From contig NC_047502.1 in NCBI RefSeq assembly GCF_002079055.1, positions 372,001 through 436,000 of the forward strand: a DNA stretch of 64,000 bases. Reading direction: 5' to 3'. The notes under the pieces are model-generated. The model was not told where the DNA came from, made no database searches, and saw only the letters and a list, made by a program, of their open reading frames with translations. This document shows, in pieces, positions 31,246-41,462 of this stretch (the stretch's first letter is position 1; every line of letters begins with the position of its first letter). Both the position numbers and the translations under genes were made by a program. Source of the DNA: Saccharomyces paradoxus (lineage: Eukaryota; Ascomycota; Saccharomycetes; Saccharomycetales; Saccharomycetaceae).

Positions 31246-32745
31246 ATGTCTTGGATAAAAAACGCTACAAACTTTCCCACCTCGTTGATTAAAAAACTTT
31301 CATGTGGGTTGTTACTTGCTGTTTCTCTATATGCCATTGCACCCAGTCTAAGTGTCCTAGTATTTAGAGATTCTGAGCAGAGGATCAGAAAATATACGAC
31401 GGTGGGCTTAATTAATCGTGGAAATGATTGCTTCATAACGTCATCTCTTCAAGGCCTGGCCGGAATACCTCGATTTGTAGAATATTTGAGGCAAATAAAA
31501 TCGATTCTCCAAGAATTAGAATCCAAGCCATCAAGAAATGCAAAGGGGGACAATCTCACAGCTGGTAACTTTCCAAGCCGCAGTGGGCTTGAAAACTCAC
31601 CTGATTCACTTGCCCCTCTACATGAAAGTCTTACCAGTTTAATTTTTGATCTGGTATCCGTGAAAGGAAGTAGGACGTCAATTTCCCCAAAAATAGTGAT
31701 AAACACGTTGGAGTCTATCTTCAAGTCAAGGATGTCATCCAACCAAAATGATGCACATGAATTCACGCTAATATTACTGCAAACTCTGCAAGAAGAGCGC
31801 TCAAAATTGGTCGACTACACTAAAAATATGTGCGATTTAAATATGCCAAACTTTCCATTTGAGGGCGAAACCTCCAAATTTCTAGTGTGCCTTAAATGCA
31901 AGGGATCATCAAAACGGTCATATCAGCAGACTTTTATTCGTGAGTTGTCCGTACCACAACAAACATCAGAGAAACTGTTCAATATTTTGGCCAACGATGA
32001 AACAGAAATTATAGAGGACTATTCATGTTTGATCTGTCAAATAAGAGCCATCTTAAGCCATGAAGAATATAGAAACTTCAAGGATTGTACCCCGGATGAA
32101 ATGTTAATTTTGGACACATTAAGAGATTATGCGACTAAGGCCCCAATTAATAAAGATTTACCATTCGAAATAGAACAATACGTCAAGCGTTACTCGAAGA
32201 ACAATTTGCACGTATCTAATATAAAGGGAAAGGTGATAAAAAAGGATATAATAGTACAACTACCGGATATTCTGATAGTTCACTTATCAAGATCCACATT
32301 TAATGGTATTACATACTCTAGAAATCCCTGTAACGTTAAATTTGGAGAAAGAATAGAACTTATCGAATATACATCATCTGAGGGTGGAACAATAACAGAA
32401 AACAGACAAATCAAATATAATCTGAAAAGTGTTGTGAAGCACACCGGTTCTCATTCGCGTGGGCACTATGTATGCTATAGGCATAAGACCGATATTCGTT
32501 TGGGCACGGAGGATGAATATTCCCTCCAAAGCGGGTCAGTTATTGCCAATGAAGAAGTTAACACCAGGAACCACGATCAAAACACTGCACACAAACTCAG
32601 CAGAAAAAGCAGGTGCAAGAAAGTCGAGAACGCCTTGCAGTATCCTTATTGGCAAATATCTGATACAACTATAAAAGAAAGCACCACTTCAACTGTCTTA
32701 AATCAACAGAAGTATGCTTACATGCTATACTACGAACGTAAATAA
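31246..32745 (+). CDS. UBP16: Ubiquitin-specific protease Ubp16
   Basis: This is a deubiquitinase of the USP family, anchored in the mitochondrial outer membrane in S. cerevisiae. The start at 31246 gives MSWIKNATNFPTSL and 499 residues, the expected length. The frame is open upstream only from a TTG. A hydrophobic N-terminal anchor spans about residues 18-37. The Cys box NRGNDCFITSSLQGL has the nucleophile at Cys62. The His box (HTGSHSRGHYVCYR) has the catalytic His at 407, and YWQISD supplies Asp473. A CxxC pair (CLKC) and a second (CLIC) suggest a finger subdomain. The His and Asp boxes fit the family; the Cys box has Asp and Phe in place of the usual Thr and Tyr. It is one of the faster-diverging proteins in the window. 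Confidence 0.95.
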   Translation: MSWIKNATNFPTSLIKKLSCGLLLAVSLYAIAPSLSVLVFRDSEQRIRKYTTVGLINRGNDCFITSSLQGLAGIPRFVEYLRQIKSILQELESKPSRNAKGDNLTAGNFPSRSGLENSPDSLAPLHESLTSLIFDLVSVKGSRTSISPKIVINTLESIFKSRMSSNQNDAHEFTLILLQTLQEERSKLVDYTKNMCDLNMPNFPFEGETSKFLVCLKCKGSSKRSYQQTFIRELSVPQQTSEKLFNILANDETEIIEDYSCLICQIRAILSHEEYRNFKDCTPDEMLILDTLRDYATKAPINKDLPFEIEQYVKRYSKNNLHVSNIKGKVIKKDIIVQLPDILIVHLSRSTFNGITYSRNPCNVKFGERIELIEYTSSEGGTITENRQIKYNLKSVVKHTGSHSRGHYVCYRHKTDIRLGTEDEYSLQSGSVIANEEVNTRNHDQNTAHKLSRKSRCKKVENALQYPYWQISDTTIKESTTSTVLNQQKYAYMLYYERK

Positions 32746-32785
32746 ATAACCGCTCTGTACATATGTATACTATAGTTATGGTAAG

Positions 32786-33256
32786 CTAAGCGTCCATATC
32801 CACATCAGTATCCACTGCCAACATTTCAATGTCGGTATCAGCCCCTCCATCATAAGTGTACTTCGAAGCTAATTGATCATGGAACCACCTCCACCAGCTT
32901 AGATAAGCAATTTCCTTATAATCTACCCATTTTATTATTTGTAATCTTTTCTCTCTCAAACGTTCCCATATTTTGTCATAAAACGACGCATTATCGCCGC
33001 GTTTACCTGTTGAACATTTGATGATCTCTTTCAGGACCTTATCATCGATAGCATCTGTGAATGCTATATTGTTATGAATAAGATTGCAGTCATCTGCATG
33101 TCCGTTTTTGGGTCCTTTATCATCTAGGGATAGGTTTTCTAAGTCTATAATTAGTCTTTTTCTTTTATAATTATCAATTCCTATTGGGTCTGGAGAATGA
33201 TTTCTTTTCCTAATGTGGTTGGAGTTAACATTACTTCTTGCAAACTGGGAACTCAT
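32786..33256 (-). CDS. Uncharacterised small protein, YPL071C homolog
   Basis: This 156-residue protein has the same length as S. cerevisiae YPL071C, whose function is unknown to me. It has a basic N-terminus (NHIRKRNHSPDP, KRKRLIIDLE) that could act as a nuclear-localisation signal. A helical middle (DKIWERLREKRLQIIKWVDYKE) runs into a tryptophan-rich conserved segment (AYLSWWRWFHDQL), and the tail is acidic (DTDIEMLAVDTDVDMDA). No enzyme motif is visible. It is convergent with UBP16, with only 40 bp between stops. Confidence 0.9.
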   Translation of the reverse strand: MSSQFARSNVNSNHIRKRNHSPDPIGIDNYKRKRLIIDLENLSLDDKGPKNGHADDCNLIHNNIAFTDAIDDKVLKEIIKCSTGKRGDNASFYDKIWERLREKRLQIIKWVDYKEIAYLSWWRWFHDQLASKYTYDGGADTDIEMLAVDTDVDMDA

Positions 33257-33684
33257 GGAATGAAAAAGTCATTTAAACGTATCGCTAGTTTTACTATCTC
33301 CTAATCGTTCTTGACGTGGTAATATAGGCCAAATCCGAGCCCCGTTGTTGAATAATTTAATGCCTTCGTATTACATACATTTTGAAATTTGTTTTCGTAA
33401 AGGAGCGGTTCTCGGATAAAAAAGTGTACCATAACCGAGCTTTATTTAATTTCCAGTGAAGACCCACCCAAACGTATTATAGCAGCAAAAATAGATTAAA
33501 GGCTTACTGCTGTTCGTCTATTTCATTTTGTTCGGATTGGTGTGGTGTTTAATATACTGGGCGGAAAGAGAATTGGCGTTTTAGATACTCATAGAATCAT
33601 CACTCCCCTTAGATCGAAGGTATTTTTAGAAGCCAAGTAGAAGAGGCGATCAAAAGGAACACACCCTATAACAATAGAAGTGAA
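33257..33684. promoter_or_regulatory. YPL071C-MUK1 divergent promoter region
   Basis: This 428-bp shared promoter lies between divergent genes. No strong factor motif was recognised. Confidence 0.5.
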
Positions 33685-35523
33685 ATGGCTAGGCAATTAT
33701 TCACTCCTCCGATAACCAACCCAAGGTTTGACCCTAATCAATCCATCAGGGAATCATACAAGAATACAACTAGCAGCATACAATTTCAACAAGTTCCACA
33801 CGAGGATCAAAATGACAATGAGAGAAGTAGCTGTGATGGTGATGAAAACTCTACAACAAGCGAAAGGTTAGAAAACAACAAGTCCCCTATATTGACGAAA
33901 CAAGAAATTGACGATGCGTTAAACAGTGTTAGCAATTTACCACCAGAATTGTCAAAATTAATTGATATTTTCATCGATGACCTAAAGCAGCCCAAGTACG
34001 TACGGCCACTATCAGTACTGCAATTATCTAGTCTTTTCCAAAGCTTTTACATAAAATTTGATAAAGCATCATTTCAGCACGTCAGTTCAGTGAGCAATAA
34101 TGGTAATTATTATTCAAGCGGTGGTTCTAGTTCATTTTTGGCTGCCAAAGAAACGTTAAGTAGTGGGCTCAGTGGAATTTTTGGTAGAAGTAGGAGTAGT
34201 AGTGGTAACTCACTTATGAGGCCAAGAAGGTCTTCATCGCTTTTCAGTAATGAATCGGTATCGAATTCTAATAATGCCACTCAAATGTTGTCACCAGAGG
34301 AGATAAAAAAGCAATTGAGAATCAACGAATTAAACAACATGAAAATCGAAAAATACATGGAACTTTGTGAAAGAGACGTGTTCAAGAAAATTCTTATAGT
34401 AGGTACATCCGTATCTTCACCAAATAAGATGAAGGCTTTCAAGCCACATCAATTACAAACTTTCAAGGTCGGAAATCTGTTTAGAAACAGTGTTGAATTC
34501 ACAGAATACAATAAGCTGTTAAATGAAAAAATTCTCTGTTTATCCAAACTCTCTACAGTAAACAAAATCAATTTGATAAAGTTTTTGAGTCTTAATAATG
34601 GCATTGATCCGGAACCAAAATTTGAAGAAATCAAAGATATTTTGTATGAGTTTACGTATCATTCGATTTCACCATGTGAAAAGATAAAGGCGTTACTGAA
34701 ACTACATGAAATCATGACGTATTCTCAAGAAATGTCCAATGACGATTACCTTTCGTTGCTAATCTACTACATTATTACGATTGTTCCACGGGATATCTTC
34801 TTGAATGCTGAATTCATCAGACTGTTTAGATATAAGAAGAAACTGGTCGAAACGGAATCCTTCGCATTAACGAATCTAGAAGCTGCATTAGTTTTCGTTG
34901 AAGGCTTAACTAAAGATGATTTTTCAAACGAGCTACAAGATAAATTGACTGAGAATGAAAGTAAAATTTTAGAAAGCTCGATCAGCAGTAGGGTCTCATT
35001 GCCATCAAAAACCACCATGATGCATAAAAACAACGGCAATAGCGGCAGTAATATAGGCGATATCGTGACCCCCACTATTCAAAGGCCAGATGTTACGAGA
35101 TCAAATTCGTATGATGGGTTCAGAACTGTTTTTGATTCATCGTTGAAGAATATAATTGGCAAAATCAGGTCGTATACGCCACCACACCCCAACACTGTTA
35201 GCAATAATAACCTTCATATCAGCAACAACTTAAACATACCACGAAGTTCGTCACAATTATCCATGGAATTGAGCAATAGAGATACAACGGAAATGTCTAG
35301 GGATGGCTCACGATCAACTTCATCATCATCACGATCTTCTGCATCTTTAGAGCATGGAAATCGTGAATTCACAGGCGATTTGACGGTAACTGCTAGTATT
35401 AACGGTACTGATAAAAAGGAATCTAAGAAATCGTGGAAAAAGTATAAGGGCTATAAGTTTGAAGATCTAACTATTTGCGAACTAAGAGATCTTTTTGAGA
35501 TATATCAAAAAATGATGCAATGA
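33685..35523 (+). CDS. MUK1: VPS9-domain Rab5-type GEF Muk1
   Basis: Muk1 is a guanine-nucleotide exchange factor for the endosomal Rab5-like GTPases Vps21 and Ypt52, acting partly redundantly with Vps9. The product is 612 residues, as in S. cerevisiae. The N-terminal third is Ser/Asn-rich and likely disordered (GRSRSSSGNSLMRPRRSSS). The VPS9 domain lies at about residues 270-420, with SPCEKIKALLKLHEIM and the conserved DDYLSLLIYYIITIVPRDI segment containing the D and Y residues that contact Rab. A Ser-rich tail ends in a conserved KSWKKYKGYKFEDLTICELRD segment, reminiscent of a small ubiquitin-binding or helical motif (inference). Confidence 0.95.
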   Translation: MARQLFTPPITNPRFDPNQSIRESYKNTTSSIQFQQVPHEDQNDNERSSCDGDENSTTSERLENNKSPILTKQEIDDALNSVSNLPPELSKLIDIFIDDLKQPKYVRPLSVLQLSSLFQSFYIKFDKASFQHVSSVSNNGNYYSSGGSSSFLAAKETLSSGLSGIFGRSRSSSGNSLMRPRRSSSLFSNESVSNSNNATQMLSPEEIKKQLRINELNNMKIEKYMELCERDVFKKILIVGTSVSSPNKMKAFKPHQLQTFKVGNLFRNSVEFTEYNKLLNEKILCLSKLSTVNKINLIKFLSLNNGIDPEPKFEEIKDILYEFTYHSISPCEKIKALLKLHEIMTYSQEMSNDDYLSLLIYYIITIVPRDIFLNAEFIRLFRYKKKLVETESFALTNLEAALVFVEGLTKDDFSNELQDKLTENESKILESSISSRVSLPSKTTMMHKNNGNSGSNIGDIVTPTIQRPDVTRSNSYDGFRTVFDSSLKNIIGKIRSYTPPHPNTVSNNNLHISNNLNIPRSSSQLSMELSNRDTTEMSRDGSRSTSSSSRSSASLEHGNREFTGDLTVTASINGTDKKESKKSWKKYKGYKFEDLTICELRDLFEIYQKMMQ

Positions 35524-35627
35524 AACGTTTATATATAAGAGATTATATGTATAAATGCGAAAGGGGTAGAGAAGGAGGCCTGATTCCTGGTTCCCTTCCT
35601 CCACTAAATTTTATCGATCAACTTATT

Positions 35628-36635
35628 TCACAATTCGGATAAGTGGTCTATTATATATAACAATTCGTCATGTAAATTGGTAGCGGTATTAGAATGCGAA
35701 GCCAAATCAGGTAAATACTTATTTTCATCATCATTTTTTATCATATTCACTAATTGATTAATAAAATTTTTGGTGTAGGCCAATGAATTAGTGTGGAATT
35801 CCAGTAATTGAATCAGCTTTAATTTTATATCTTTATCACTTGTCCTCAACAGGAGAATTCTTAGAATTTCATTGTGTTGCTCAGTTTGACCTTCAATTTT
35901 AGTGAAGTTAAGGGCATGAACAATGGGAAAAGATAACTTGCCCTCTGTAATGTCTTCAGCGAAGCCTTTTTCGTTAGACATTTGAAAGTCTTTCAAATTC
36001 AAGTAATCATCTCTAATTTGGTAAATTATACCTAAAAGATTTATGAAAGGAACCAACGAATGGCCGTGGTGTGAGGAAGGAGACAACGCTTCCATGAGTC
36101 TCAATGTCAATCTGAAAAGGCCGCCTGTTTTATTCATGACCATATTCAGATACATTTCTTGAGTAGGCACGATTTCAGGCAGAAAGTCTCTCCAATATAT
36201 ATCCAAGCCTTGTCCCCTATGTAGATTAATCAATTCTTCGTTGAAAATCGTAATCAATTCATGGTACAGAGGCGCTTTTGTGGTCAGCTGTGATACGAGT
36301 TGCATAGCTCTGAAATACATATAATTCGCGGTATTTATAGTGGATGGGACGCCAAAGATTAAATGCGAAGTGGTCTGTCCCCTTCTTAAGGGAGCATTAT
36401 CTTCTATGTCGTCGATTAGAAGGCTGGAGTTATGCAAGAGCTCAACTATTTGCGAAACTATGGCCAGCTGGTCTTTGGGCAAATCCATAACTCTGTTAAT
36501 TTGAAGTATCAAGTTTAGTCTAAAGTTCTTGCCTGGTTTCAAAAGGATATGGTTATAGGGTTTTGAAATCAAGCTTTCATTTTGGCTGGACCAAACAGGA
36601 TCATTATTGATCAGCTCATCTATCTGGGCCTCCAT
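35628..36635 (-). CDS. BTS1: Geranylgeranyl diphosphate synthase Bts1
   Basis: Bts1 condenses farnesyl diphosphate with isopentenyl diphosphate to give geranylgeranyl diphosphate, the lipid donor for Rab and Rho prenylation. The product is 335 residues, as in S. cerevisiae. This is the trans-prenyltransferase fold, with the first Asp-rich motif DDIED at residues 75-79 followed by the LRRGQ block, and the second motif DDYLN at 209-213. Conserved GKNFR near 35-39 forms part of the isopentenyl diphosphate site. No signal or membrane segment is seen, so it is cytosolic. Its product would serve the Rab and Rho pathways that MUK1 and RGL1 touch nearby, though no functional clustering is implied. 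Confidence 0.97.
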   Translation of the reverse strand: MEAQIDELINNDPVWSSQNESLISKPYNHILLKPGKNFRLNLILQINRVMDLPKDQLAIVSQIVELLHNSSLLIDDIEDNAPLRRGQTTSHLIFGVPSTINTANYMYFRAMQLVSQLTTKAPLYHELITIFNEELINLHRGQGLDIYWRDFLPEIVPTQEMYLNMVMNKTGGLFRLTLRLMEALSPSSHHGHSLVPFINLLGIIYQIRDDYLNLKDFQMSNEKGFAEDITEGKLSFPIVHALNFTKIEGQTEQHNEILRILLLRTSDKDIKLKLIQLLEFHTNSLAYTKNFINQLVNMIKNDDENKYLPDLASHSNTATNLHDELLYIIDHLSEL

Positions 36636-36959
36636 TGATTCCCCAGACTCGTAAGCGCTTTATTTTCTTTCTATTTGTGGTTTCTTTGCAAACATGTCTT
36701 ATATTGTCTCGTAAGCACATCTGTCTTGACTTTTTTTTGCTTCAAAAAACGTCAAAGAAGGCAAGGCGGAGCAAAGAAAAATGGAGATAAGCAAACGATG
36801 ATTAGCATACCGTATGTAAAAAAGACGCGGTTTACTGCTATGCTTGAAGTAGCTGACGTAGAAGCTACCATTAGCATAATAGAGGCTTGCGTTTCACTAT
36901 GAAAATGCAGGCTTGTTTTATATCTGTATGTAATGTTATGGAGTGAATGGGGATGGCGG
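36636..36959. other. BTS1 promoter / YPL068C 3' region
   Basis: This 324-bp gap lies between two minus-strand genes. Short open frames on both strands are best explained as chance. No firm motif is seen. Confidence 0.5.
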
Positions 36960-37853
36960 CTATACATCGTTGTAAAGAGTAATGTCTGTATTATTTATTA
37001 ACGATTGGCCCTGCGAAGGCTGGTTCCTCTTTGCTTTAAGTCTACTTTTATGGGGCCATATTAGAGAATTATTTCTTTCTTTTAGTATCGGCTTGTCAAG
37101 CTTCTTGATAATACTGTTGACCGTCAGCGAATTCGCCGTAGTTTGTAAAACTGTATTGTTTGTATGGAAATTGCTGTTATACATTTCCAAATTCAGCAGA
37201 TCTATCAAATTTATGGAGTGCAGGTTCGCTATCTCATGGATGATGTCATTGTGGTGAGAGGTACCGTTATGATTGGGATGGCTAAGTAGAGGTTTCTTCT
37301 CAATTGATAATTTTTTCAATTTATCTGAGTGCGTTTGTGAGAAGACCTTTGAACTGGCAGTGCTGGCCGGCCTTTTCCTCGAATCGCTATTTAATTGCTC
37401 GAATGAATTCAATAAGTTTACGATGTTTTGTAGGAGTTTTAAATCATTGGGCAGTCTCAACATTTCGAAGTTTTTCATGCCGACTAGAGTCGGCTTATGT
37501 ATGTCCTTATAAAATAAGCTTTGTTGTCTCTTGATGAGATTAGACAGATTTTTCTGAACTTCCAATACAGAAATCTTTTCGAAGTCATCATCAGGTGGAG
37601 ATGAGCTGGTGCTATTATGAAATTTGGGACGCTGCAAAGGCTTGGGTATTATTATATTCGAGGTGCTCGGTGCCGTGGTCGTGCTCGGAACAGTGGAATT
37701 AATCATGTTTGGTGTGGCTAGTTTACGTTTCTTGGGGACAACAATGGATGGTATTATTGTGGTTGTGGTTGTGGTTGTGGTTGAGGGCGGTTCGGACGTT
37801 GGATTTCTCCCCGTATAGTCGACTCTTTTTCTTTTCCTAAGTTGCATATGCAT
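36960..37853 (-). CDS. Uncharacterised basic protein, YPL068C homolog
   Basis: The function is unknown to me. The 297-residue product (S. cerevisiae YPL068C is of similar size) starts with a strongly basic LRKRKRVDYTGRN segment and has a second basic run (VPKKRKLATP), both resembling nuclear-localisation signals. It has a poly-Thr tract encoded by ACA/ACC repeats (plus-strand 37756-37784), a helical segment (LPNDLKLLQNIVNLLNSFEQL), and a basic conserved end (LIWPHKSRLKAKRNQ). No catalytic or DNA-binding domain is recognisable. ATGs at 37853 and 37847 are both possible starts, differing by two residues. Confidence 0.88.
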   Translation of the reverse strand: MHMQLRKRKRVDYTGRNPTSEPPSTTTTTTTTIIPSIVVPKKRKLATPNMINSTVPSTTTAPSTSNIIIPKPLQRPKFHNSTSSSPPDDDFEKISVLEVQKNLSNLIKRQQSLFYKDIHKPTLVGMKNFEMLRLPNDLKLLQNIVNLLNSFEQLNSDSRKRPASTASSKVFSQTHSDKLKKLSIEKKPLLSHPNHNGTSHHNDIIHEIANLHSINLIDLLNLEMYNSNFHTNNTVLQTTANSLTVNSIIKKLDKPILKERNNSLIWPHKSRLKAKRNQPSQGQSLINNTDITLYNDV

Positions 37854-38006
37854 AATATTTCGTGCGTGTTTGTGTGTTTTTGGAGCGTGTCTTATCCTTC
37901 TACTGTATTATCAGCTCATCGCATCACTAGCACTAGTATCGGTTACAGTACATAATTAACAAAGGTATGTAGCATTTTTGGAATGCTGAAAAAAAAGAAA
38001 AGAAAT

Positions 38007-38609
38007 CTATCTAAGTGCAAGCGGCTCGAAACCGTGTGAAAGGATCCCGTCAATAGTTATTTTTACCTGTTCCGCGGAATAGCATTCCCGTGGAAAAAAA
38101 AGCAGCACGTGATCGTGAAATATCCGGGCAACACTTTGAAGTTCCGGGTAGTTCACAAACCAGGCCACGTGACCTGAGGTAACAAGCGACCGCAGCAACG
38201 GTTGTGCCTGCAGGAACGCGTTGATGCGTGCGCAGGCCGCACTACGCACGGCCTTATCTGGGGAGTGTACTGGCAGGGCAATCTTTGACCACAGAACAAG
38301 GTGCACGACTCCCGGCTCGAAGTTATACGGGAAATCGTTGGCACGCACAGCATATAGAGTAGAGGCACTAAAGGCCTTCGCGGCAGGATCTTCGTACTGC
38401 GGTCCGTTTGGCGACCAGCCTAATTTTTGCAGAACGTACTGGTTCATGTCCAGACCAGCAGTTCTTTTCTTATGTTCATGATATTTCTCAGTCATCTGGC
38501 GGCTTCGTTTCAAGAGGGCAAGATCCCCCGACTCAATTATGTCTTTAATTTGTTCCCACTTCCACTCTTGGGCCTCCTCCTGGTTATCGTTGACAATATC
38601 TTGTTGCAT
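38007..38609 (-). CDS. HTC1: DUF3605 / Gig1-like protein, YPL067C homolog
   Basis: This 200-residue protein matches S. cerevisiae YPL067C (HTC1, about 198 residues). From memory it belongs to the fungal DUF3605 family, which includes Candida Gig1, linked to N-acetylglucosamine response; the biochemical role is not established. Conserved-looking blocks are VRANDFPYNFEPGVVHLVLWSK, HVAWFVNYPELQSVARIFHDHV and the C-terminal helix. Several His and Asp residues in these blocks could bind metal (inference). No signal peptide or membrane segment is present. The gene is more GC-rich than its neighbours. Confidence 0.88.
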   Translation of the reverse strand: MQQDIVNDNQEEAQEWKWEQIKDIIESGDLALLKRSRQMTEKYHEHKKRTAGLDMNQYVLQKLGWSPNGPQYEDPAAKAFSASTLYAVRANDFPYNFEPGVVHLVLWSKIALPVHSPDKAVRSAACARINAFLQAQPLLRSLVTSGHVAWFVNYPELQSVARIFHDHVLLFFPRECYSAEQVKITIDGILSHGFEPLALR

Positions 38610-38988
38610 TGGAGAGTTATGCTGCTAATAGTACGTCAAGTACAATAAAAATATATGGCATACTGGTGTCCTTAGTCTTACCCCTACTAAACAAAAGCAC
38701 CTTCCTTATCATCCATTTATATACATATATAAGCACGTATGTAGAGATATATATAAATAGTTCTAGGTATAACGCGCCCCGAAGTTGCTTAGCACAACAA
38801 AAACGGAAAAAAGGAAACTGGAGACTGGCAAAAGCGCGCTAGTTTGACAGAAAGAGTGAAATATTACTCGAGTCATTCTGCTGTCACGGTCATCATCGCC
38901 CCGATACTTTTTTTGTGGGATGCTTTCTGCTTACTTTGCTTGTATCGATATATACTAACTGGTAAAGAATCGAACAATTTCGGAAAAA
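38610..38988. promoter_or_regulatory. YPL067C-RGL1 divergent promoter region
   Basis: This 379-bp shared promoter includes TATATA-rich DNA at 38720-38760. It has no other motif I can assign with confidence. Confidence 0.5.
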
Positions 38989-40428
38989 ATGACATACCCT
39001 GTTATTTCGCTAAAGCCAAGCTACAATTCTGTAATACGTGGCTGCCCCGGTTTACCTGACACGTTGCCACGAATCGAATGCCAATTAAGAGTGCGATCAA
39101 ATGACTCATTGCCTTTTAAACTGGTTAAGATCGAAACTGTCTTGAAGACAATTGAAATATACTTCAACAAAAACCTTTACAGCAGCAATAACAATTCTTT
39201 CACCCCCTTCAACCGTCTGTCAGACTCTCCTAATTGCCATTCAGACACCAGTAACCAGAATACCACCATTCACTATAAGAAAAACATCGTGCTTTCTCAC
39301 CCTACCCGTGATAGCGGTGATTTCAACGATGAACTTATCGGCATAGACATACCTTTGACAATTGGGTTACCTGACGATATCAAAGAAACAAATTATAATC
39401 CGAAATTCGGCAAGACGCAGACGTTCCTGGATTGTACCGTGTTTTATGCAGAGGCAGGTGTGGGAAGCTCGAATAAAAAAAGGAATTTTCTTCACCCAGT
39501 AAACGTCGAGAGGTATACATATCTGCCTTCACCGTCATATTTTAGACCAATCAACAGATCAAACATCACTTCTCCCGACCAGAAATTCTTAATTAATTAT
39601 TCTATTGAGAACCCCTGTGTTTCCATGGATAGTGATGCGTTGAAGCTCTCCATATCAATTAGACTGAACCCGTTTCCGAGTAATGCTATAGCTTCTTCTC
39701 CAAATGACTTGGATGTGTCCACGCCGACACTTTTCTCCACAAAGAAAAAGTTTAAGTCTAAGCTCAAATTAAAATCAATTACGACACAGATACTGGAGTA
39801 CTTGGAAATTTTGAAAAATCAATCAGAATTTTCATCCACGCAAACTACGAATATTTTGCAAACATCCGTTAGACAAATTGATCAAATCATCTCCATGAAT
39901 TCATTGATTTTTCAATTCAGCCTCAAAATATTTACTAAGGAAAGATTTTCACAAAGCTTTGAATCTTCCGACTCAAGTTGTCCCGAAACAAAATTACTAA
40001 TTAATAAAATCGGCGATATACCCCTGCAGTACCATAGTTCGATAACTACAATAGGCCAACATTTTAATGTTTCTCACTCTCTTTCAATAAGATTCAAATT
40101 CAATAAAAGTCTGAAAAATTTCGAAATCAATCATCCTTTAATCATATCGTTTTGGTCAGCAAACCAACTGCCACTAATTGAGAATCTGATATTGCAAGAA
40201 AGGCAGACTGCTAAATTTGCCAAGAAATTTTATAAAAATTTTGGTCGAATCAAGAACGCAAGCAACAGCAATAACGGCTCGAACTGTTTGGAGTATCCCT
40301 CCTTACCACCGATAATCTATAATTTCAACGACTCGGAAACAAATAATATGTTCAATATATTATACTCGCAAAAGGACGCTAGTCGCACGGATCCTTCTAA
40401 ATTGAGAAGGGTACCTGTCATACAATGA
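38989..40428 (+). CDS. RGL1: Rho1-pathway regulator Rgl1
   Basis: S. cerevisiae YPL066W (RGL1) is reported to act in Rho1 signalling, helping localise a Rho1 exchange factor at bud tip and neck. The 479-residue product equals the S. cerevisiae length. The N-terminal part looks like a beta-rich, arrestin-like region (SYNSVIRGCPGLPDTLPRIEC, then RVRSNDSLPFKLVKIETVLK), a Ser/Asn-rich loop follows, and more beta-rich blocks come later (FLINYSIENPCVSMDSD, SIRFKFNKSLKNFEINHPLI). The arrestin-like reading is my inference from the strand pattern. No catalytic motif or membrane segment is seen. The first ATG is used. Confidence 0.9.
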   Translation: MTYPVISLKPSYNSVIRGCPGLPDTLPRIECQLRVRSNDSLPFKLVKIETVLKTIEIYFNKNLYSSNNNSFTPFNRLSDSPNCHSDTSNQNTTIHYKKNIVLSHPTRDSGDFNDELIGIDIPLTIGLPDDIKETNYNPKFGKTQTFLDCTVFYAEAGVGSSNKKRNFLHPVNVERYTYLPSPSYFRPINRSNITSPDQKFLINYSIENPCVSMDSDALKLSISIRLNPFPSNAIASSPNDLDVSTPTLFSTKKKFKSKLKLKSITTQILEYLEILKNQSEFSSTQTTNILQTSVRQIDQIISMNSLIFQFSLKIFTKERFSQSFESSDSSCPETKLLINKIGDIPLQYHSSITTIGQHFNVSHSLSIRFKFNKSLKNFEINHPLIISFWSANQLPLIENLILQERQTAKFAKKFYKNFGRIKNASNSNNGSNCLEYPSLPPIIYNFNDSETNNMFNILYSQKDASRTDPSKLRRVPVIQ

Positions 40429-40678
40429 GGTGGGTGCTTAGTATGGTCCATATATAAACCATACCATACATGTATACGGATTTCGAACAATGATAATGTA
40501 TTATATTATAAATTTATAACATTTCTTGCCCCCCCTTCTCTTTCGTCACCACGATTTTCTACATGAAGAGAAAAAAAATGCGATAGGGTCCGAAAAAAAA
40601 GTAGTCTAACAATACAATGGCTCCATGGGTTTGGAATAAGGGCACTTTCATAAAGTCACCTATCATTTAAAAGGACCC

Positions 40679-41407
40679 ATGCCAAGACAAGATATAAAAT
40701 TGAAGCAAAACCAGGATATTTCCCAATTATTCCATGATGAAATACCCTTATTCGACAACTCTATAACTTCAAAGGATAAAGAAGTCATTGAGACGTTATC
40801 TGAAATATATTCTATTATAATCACGTTAGACCACGTAGAGAAGGCATACCTAAAGGACTCCATAAACGACACCCAATATACCAATACTGTTGACAAATTA
40901 CTGAAACAGTTCAAAGTCTACTTAAATTCTCAAAATAAAGACGAAATTAACAAGCATTTCCAATCCATTGAAGCATTCTCCGATAAATACAACATCACAG
41001 CCTCAAACGCAATAACAAGATTGGAAAGGGGCATACCAATTACAGCAGAACATGCGATATCCACTGCCACGTTGACCCCATCCGGTGATAATGAACAAGG
41101 TTCTTCTAGCGACAAAAAGTTCAATGCTAAATACGTCGCTGAAGCCACCGGTAATTTCATCACTGTGATGGATGCTTTGAAACTGAATTATAATGCAAAA
41201 GATCAATTACATCCTTTATTGGCGGAACTGCTAATCAGTATAAATCGTGTCACCAGAGATGATTTTGAGAATAGATCAAAACTCATCGATTGGATTGTCA
41301 GAATAAACAAGCTATCAATTGGTGACACTTTGACCGAAACACAAATAAGAGAACTACTGTTTGATTTGGACCTAGCCTATAAAAGTTTTTATGCTTTATT
41401 AGATTAG
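40679..41407 (+). CDS. VPS28: ESCRT-I subunit Vps28
   Basis: Vps28 is a core subunit of ESCRT-I (Vps23, Vps28, Vps37, Mvb12), which sorts ubiquitinated cargo at endosomes. Its C-terminal four-helix domain binds the ESCRT-II subunit Vps36. The product is 242 residues, the same as S. cerevisiae. The N-terminal core-binding part is about residues 1-125, with a variable Ser/Thr linker (about 126-145) and the strongly conserved C-terminal domain from KKFNAKYVAEATGNF to the end. Differences from S. cerevisiae cluster in the first dozen residues and the linker. It acts in the same endosomal pathway as BRO1 and MUK1 in this window. Confidence 0.97.
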   Translation: MPRQDIKLKQNQDISQLFHDEIPLFDNSITSKDKEVIETLSEIYSIIITLDHVEKAYLKDSINDTQYTNTVDKLLKQFKVYLNSQNKDEINKHFQSIEAFSDKYNITASNAITRLERGIPITAEHAISTATLTPSGDNEQGSSSDKKFNAKYVAEATGNFITVMDALKLNYNAKDQLHPLLAELLISINRVTRDDFENRSKLIDWIVRINKLSIGDTLTETQIRELLFDLDLAYKSFYALLD

Positions 41408-41462
41408 AAAATGAAAAATAGAAATTACGTCAACATACATAGGTACACAAGCGTTTTTATGT

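Noticed and set aside
31230-31766. Minus-strand ORFs antisense to UBP16 (position of S. cerevisiae YPL073C)
   Set aside because: Entirely antisense to a conserved protease gene, no coding features of their own; shadow frames.
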